Below are positions 60,675 through 64,000 of a stretch of DNA of 64,000 bases, in pieces; within the stretch, counting starts at the first letter, position 1; each line of letters starts with the position of its first letter. A model generated the notes under the pieces. That model worked only from the letters and a program-made list of their open reading frames with translations, was not told the DNA's origin and ran no database searches. Origin of the DNA: JBBQWZ01 sp038210135 (lineage in GTDB: Bacteria > Acidobacteriota > Terriglobia > Bryobacterales > Bryobacteraceae); assembly GCA_038210135.1 (NCBI GenBank), contig JBBQWZ010000006.1, forward strand, positions 94,587-158,586, given 5' to 3'. The position numbers were made by a program, and so were the translations under genes.

Positions 60675-61859
60675 GTGATTGCTCCGGCCCGCCAAGTTGC
60701 CTTTGACGTCCTGCTGCGGGTGGCAAGGGACGAGAAATTTGCGTCGGATGAGCTGCGCCTGCAATCGGTTCAGCTTGACGCGCGCGACGCCGGTCTAGCG
60801 TCGGAGATCGTTTTCGGTTGCCTGCGGCATCAGGCGCAACTGGATTTTCTGATCGAATATTTCGCCGGAAAGAGCGCAGCGCTCGACCTCGAAGTGCGGG
60901 TCGCGCTGTGGATGGGCATTTTCCAGCTCCGTTACCTGGATCGCGTTCCACCCCATGCCGCCGTGATGGAAAGCGTCGAGTTGACCAAGCGGGCGAAAAA
61001 GTTATCCGCCTCGGGTTTCGTCAATGCGGTGCTTCGGAAGGTCACGCGCGTGCCGGTCCGCTGGCCGAATGCGGAGACGGAGTTGTCGGTTCCTTCGTGG
61101 ATGCTATCCCGCTGGAAGCGTTTCCACGGGGCGGACGCGGCGAAGGCCATCGCACTGAACGCGCTATCGAAGCCGGAATCCTATATTCGGGTTCCGCCGG
61201 GCGGCTCGGTGGAAGGGATGGAAGTGGACGCGACCGACGTCGAAGGATGCTGGCGATTGCGCGAGCCGCTGACGACTTTCTTCCGCCGTCAGGACATCGG
61301 CTCGCAAGCGGTGGTTCCGCTCCTCGAATTGAAAGACGGGATGACGTTCCTCGATATGTGCGCGGCGCCGGGCAACAAAACGGCGCAGGCGATGGAGGTC
61401 AACGTCAAGGTGGTCGCGGTCGATCGCGAATGGCGCCGACTACGTTCGCTCGCCGATCTGGCGGTAGACAGGGTAGTGCTGGATGCGACAGAGCCGCTGC
61501 CATTCGCGAGGAAGTTCGACCGGATCCTGATCGACGCGCCGTGTTCGGGAACCGGAACGCTGGCACGGAATCCCGAAATCAAGTGGCGTCTGCAGCAGGA
61601 CGATCTGCCCCGATATCAGGATCGGCAGAGGAGGCTGGTGACGCGCGGCCTCGAAGCGCTGGCTCCGGGTGGAACCCTGGTGTATTCGACGTGTTCCCTC
61701 GAGCCGGAGGAGAATCGCGATGTCGTCGAGACGTTCGCGCGGCCGGAGAAGCCGGGGGCGCGTCCGCGCTCAGGCATGCTGACCTATCGCGTAATGGACC
61801 GCATTCCGGGGCGCGATCCCGGGGACGGATTTTTTGCGGCCGTCATCCGCGGCGTGTAG
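60675..61859 (+). CDS. rsmB: 16S rRNA (cytosine-967-C5)-methyltransferase
   Basis: A 394-residue protein with an N-terminal NusB-like domain (about 1-130: VAFDVLLRVARDEKFASDEL) and a C-terminal SAM methyltransferase. The latter has FLDMCAAPGNKTAQAM, IDAPCSGTGTLARNPEIKWR with the PC motif and YSTCSLEPEEN with the TC nucleophile. The start is GTG, six bases after a CACAGT -10-like sequence. It ends three bases from the convergent hybrid kinase gene. Confidence 0.93.
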   Translation: MIAPARQVAFDVLLRVARDEKFASDELRLQSVQLDARDAGLASEIVFGCLRHQAQLDFLIEYFAGKSAALDLEVRVALWMGIFQLRYLDRVPPHAAVMESVELTKRAKKLSASGFVNAVLRKVTRVPVRWPNAETELSVPSWMLSRWKRFHGADAAKAIALNALSKPESYIRVPPGGSVEGMEVDATDVEGCWRLREPLTTFFRRQDIGSQAVVPLLELKDGMTFLDMCAAPGNKTAQAMEVNVKVVAVDREWRRLRSLADLAVDRVVLDATEPLPFARKFDRILIDAPCSGTGTLARNPEIKWRLQQDDLPRYQDRQRRLVTRGLEALAPGGTLVYSTCSLEPEENRDVVETFARPEKPGARPRSGMLTYRVMDRIPGRDPGDGFFAAVIRGV

Positions 61860-61862
61860 TTT

Positions 61863-63731
61863 CTATGAGTGCGGCTCGGAGTGCGCTTCGAGAACTTCCT
61901 TCACCTTGTTCACCAACGAGCCGAGCGTGAAAGGCTTTTGCAGGAAGGCGATATCCTCGGGCAGCATCTGCATGGTCGCGTCATCGGTGTAGCCGGACAC
62001 GTACAGGATCCGGGTATCGGGCCGCACTTCGGAGATCTGCTGCGCGAGTTCGACGCCGGTCATACCGGGCATCATCACGTCGGTTAGCAGCAACTGGATG
62101 GGGTGCGGGTAGTCCGCGGCGAGCGCCAGCGCGTCCTTGCCGTTCGACGCTTCGAGGACTTCGTAGCCCTGGCGTTTTAGAATTTTGCGAACAAGCGCGC
62201 GGATTCCGTCCTCGTCTTCGACGACCAGGATCGTGTCAGGCGGCGGCGGCACCACTTCGGCGACTTCGGGTTCGGGCTCCGGCGTGGCCTCGGGAAGAGG
62301 CGGCGCGACAGCTTCGGCAAGCGGCTTGGCGACGACTATCGGCCTGACTTCGGGCAGCAGAAGGCGGAAGCCTTCACGCACCGGACGCAGGTCGCCCTGC
62401 CATTGGCGGACGATGGCGTAGGCGCGCGACAGGGCGGGACCTTTGGGGTCCTTTGAACTCACGAGCAATTCGAGAATGGAGGCTTCCGGCTCGGCGGCGC
62501 GATCCGATCGCAGGGTCAAGCTAACGTAGCGGCCGGGAGCGAGTACGCTGCCGGGAAGTGATTCCGCGATCATTTGCGAGCTGAGCTCGATCGCCACCAA
62601 GCCGCGTGACGCGCCCAGCGTTAGCAGAATTCCTTCGAGATGGTGGGCGTCGGCCTTGCCGAGAATGGATTCCGGACCCTGGACAGCGAGTACGCCGCCG
62701 GCCTTCACGATCTTGTCCTCGAGCTCGCGGACCACGTGCATGATGTCCACCGTCGTAACCGGCGGAGCCTCCACACGCGTCGCATCCACCAATTGCGCTG
62801 TCAGGCTGGAAATGCGCGTCGTGGCTTCAATAATCGTTTGCACGTCAGCGCGACGCGGATCAGCGGTGTCCAGGCTATGCAGCAATTCTTCCGTGTATCC
62901 GGTCGCGATCATCAACGGATTGTTCAGTTCATGAGCGAGCTTCGACGAAAAACCTTGAAGGGCCTGCGCGCGTTGGGACTGCATCAGAGCCTGATCCGCA
63001 AGCCGGCGTTCCGTTACGTCGCCGAGCACGCCGGTCATGCTTCCGTCTTCGTGGACGCGAATCGTTTCGCGGCGCCATTGCTCTGGATCGGCGTACCAAC
63101 GGAATTCAGCGGATGCCGTTGCTCCGGGTTTCAGGGCCGAGTTGTACCACGAAAGAGTCGTCTGGCGATCCTCAGCATGGATCCGGTTCGCGAAGAAGCC
63201 CGGCGCCTTCCATTCTTCGGAAGACGTAGAAATAAACGTGAATTCGCGGGCGGGCGTTGCTTCCCACACGAGGGCGGGCATCCGATCGAGCACCGGCGAG
63301 GCGGATTCGGCTGCAACGATTCCGCTGAGATCCTCGATCATCAGGAGGGCTTCGATTTCGGTCTCCTCGTCCCAGTTGCGCATGGCCAGGACGGCGATCC
63401 GCAGGGGCTTCGGCCCCTGTGCGGTTGGAAATGTGTAGGAAAGCCCGAGGTGCGGCATGCCGGTGGTGATCACTTCGGCTATGCGGGTCGCCAACTCGGG
63501 CGAAGTGATAATTTGATCGACGGTTTTCCGGCGGAGATCTTCCGTGCGGAGCCCGAACGTCTGGCGAAATGCCCGATTCGCGGAAATCAGCGATCCGTCG
63601 GCCGACAAAACTACCAGCCCGACGGGAAGCGAGGCGATCATCTCCTGGTAGTAACGGCGTTCCGTCTCCACCAGCGCGAGCAGCCGGGCAACTTCTCTAG
63701 CTTTCCACTGCTCAAAGTCTGTGCGTTCCAT
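61863..63731 (-). CDS. Hybrid PAS sensor protein with receiver and degenerate ATPase domain
   Basis: A 622-residue protein. Two PAS-like domains (about 25-150 and 150-250), then HisKA with FSSKLAHELNNPLMIATGY, then a region in the place of the ATPase domain that lacks N-box, DxGxG and G2 motifs. A Pro/Glu-rich linker leads to a full receiver (VEDEDGIR, TDVMMPGMTG). Without a working ATPase it cannot autophosphorylate, so it may act as a phosphatase or receive phosphate from another kinase. No membrane helix is present. Confidence 0.8.
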   Translation of the reverse strand: MERTDFEQWKAREVARLLALVETERRYYQEMIASLPVGLVVLSADGSLISANRAFRQTFGLRTEDLRRKTVDQIITSPELATRIAEVITTGMPHLGLSYTFPTAQGPKPLRIAVLAMRNWDEETEIEALLMIEDLSGIVAAESASPVLDRMPALVWEATPAREFTFISTSSEEWKAPGFFANRIHAEDRQTTLSWYNSALKPGATASAEFRWYADPEQWRRETIRVHEDGSMTGVLGDVTERRLADQALMQSQRAQALQGFSSKLAHELNNPLMIATGYTEELLHSLDTADPRRADVQTIIEATTRISSLTAQLVDATRVEAPPVTTVDIMHVVRELEDKIVKAGGVLAVQGPESILGKADAHHLEGILLTLGASRGLVAIELSSQMIAESLPGSVLAPGRYVSLTLRSDRAAEPEASILELLVSSKDPKGPALSRAYAIVRQWQGDLRPVREGFRLLLPEVRPIVVAKPLAEAVAPPLPEATPEPEPEVAEVVPPPPDTILVVEDEDGIRALVRKILKRQGYEVLEASNGKDALALAADYPHPIQLLLTDVMMPGMTGVELAQQISEVRPDTRILYVSGYTDDATMQMLPEDIAFLQKPFTLGSLVNKVKEVLEAHSEPHS

Positions 63732-64000
63732 AAAGCGAGGACATTTCTGTCCATGCTGAGTTTGTGATCCGCACCGCTATTTGGGCAACGGTACTACAGG
63801 GCCGTGACGTACCGGAAAAGTACTAGGCGCTGTTGGGTACTGCTCTGCCGGTATCTGGACCAGCATTTTCTCATCGAAGGATGAGCCTGAAGCGGGGCGT
63901 TGAGGGTGGGTGAGGCTGGAGTCTTTCTTTTTTGTTTGAGGAAAGAAGCAATCGTAGGCGCTGTGGGAATGTGGGAAACGCGGGAGCGTTTTCCAAGGGC
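63732..64000. other. Gene-free right end of window
   Basis: Upstream of the hybrid sensor gene is a small hairpin GGACA-GAAA-TGTCC (63739-63752, minus strand), in its probable leader. A stronger hairpin at 63973-63994 ends the window. No reading frame is supported. Confidence 0.4.
63973..63994. terminator. Nine-base hairpin at the window end
   Basis: GGGAAACGC and GCGTTTTCC pair (one G-T) around a GGGA loop. It could terminate a transcript entering from the right. Confidence 0.4.

Noticed and set aside
1..64000. CRISPR arrays, insertion sequences, phage genes, rRNA or tRNA genes
   Set aside because: None was seen by reading; no transposase, integrase or regularly spaced repeat is present.

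Overview
The window reads as a bacterial chromosome segment of roughly 60% GC, probably from an Acidobacteriota of the Solibacter/Bryobacter type. This rests on gene content: a large SBBP-repeat surface protein, He_PIG-type Ig domains, a DUF1080 sugar-hydrolase-like protein, many small secreted or lipoprotein hypotheticals, an S9 peptidase, a type Vd patatin and an hspR-dnaJ-dnaK block. The assignment is inference. There is no rRNA or tRNA gene, CRISPR array or insertion sequence that I can support.

Layout. 1-9 kb: the end of a metallo-beta-lactamase-fold gene, small secreted proteins, a frameshifted coiled-coil remnant, gatB, a YtcJ-like amidohydrolase, comM and a methyltransferase. 9-18 kb: an HDOD protein, an ABC exporter pair, DUF1003 and DUF892 proteins, and a four-gene Mla-type lipid-transport operon (mlaE-mlaF-mlaD plus a YdjC/HpnK-like deacetylase). 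18-24.5 kb: a P1 peptidase, then a tightly packed catabolic-looking run (MaoC hydratase, DUF1330 protein, two haloalkane-dehalogenase-type hydrolases, SDR, hypothetical, zinc alcohol dehydrogenase). 24.5-38.9 kb: the oxidative pentose phosphate operon gnd-zwf-ppgK, thiG, a methyltransferase, a LytS-type kinase, ribA, a TPR protein, hspR-dnaJ-dnaK, and modA. In this block the plus strand is C-rich whichever strand the genes are on, opposite to both flanks, and nine of ten copies of a short intergenic repeat lie in it. 39-48.5 kb: a lipoprotein FKBP, a PlpD-like patatin autotransporter, then a redox/signalling cluster: a membrane-anchored GcvH-like protein, a four-cluster ferredoxin, an NrfD-type membrane protein, a sensor kinase with haem-binding motifs, an NtrC-type sigma-54 activator and an archaemetzincin. 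48.5-64 kb: ttcA, a DUF1080 protein, a frameshifted FkbM methyltransferase, a zinc-resistance module (His-rich protein, SmtB-type repressor, P1B ATPase) with a readable operator, the SBBP protein, an S9 peptidase, rsmB, and a hybrid kinase whose ATP domain looks degenerate.

The strongest candidates for something little described are the GcvH-like/FeS/NrfD/haem-kinase/sigma-54/archaemetzincin cluster, which has no recognisable catalytic redox subunit; the compact zinc module; the repeat-marked block of reversed base skew; and a recurring TAnnnT -10 box 5-9 bases before start codons, which suggests leaderless transcripts.
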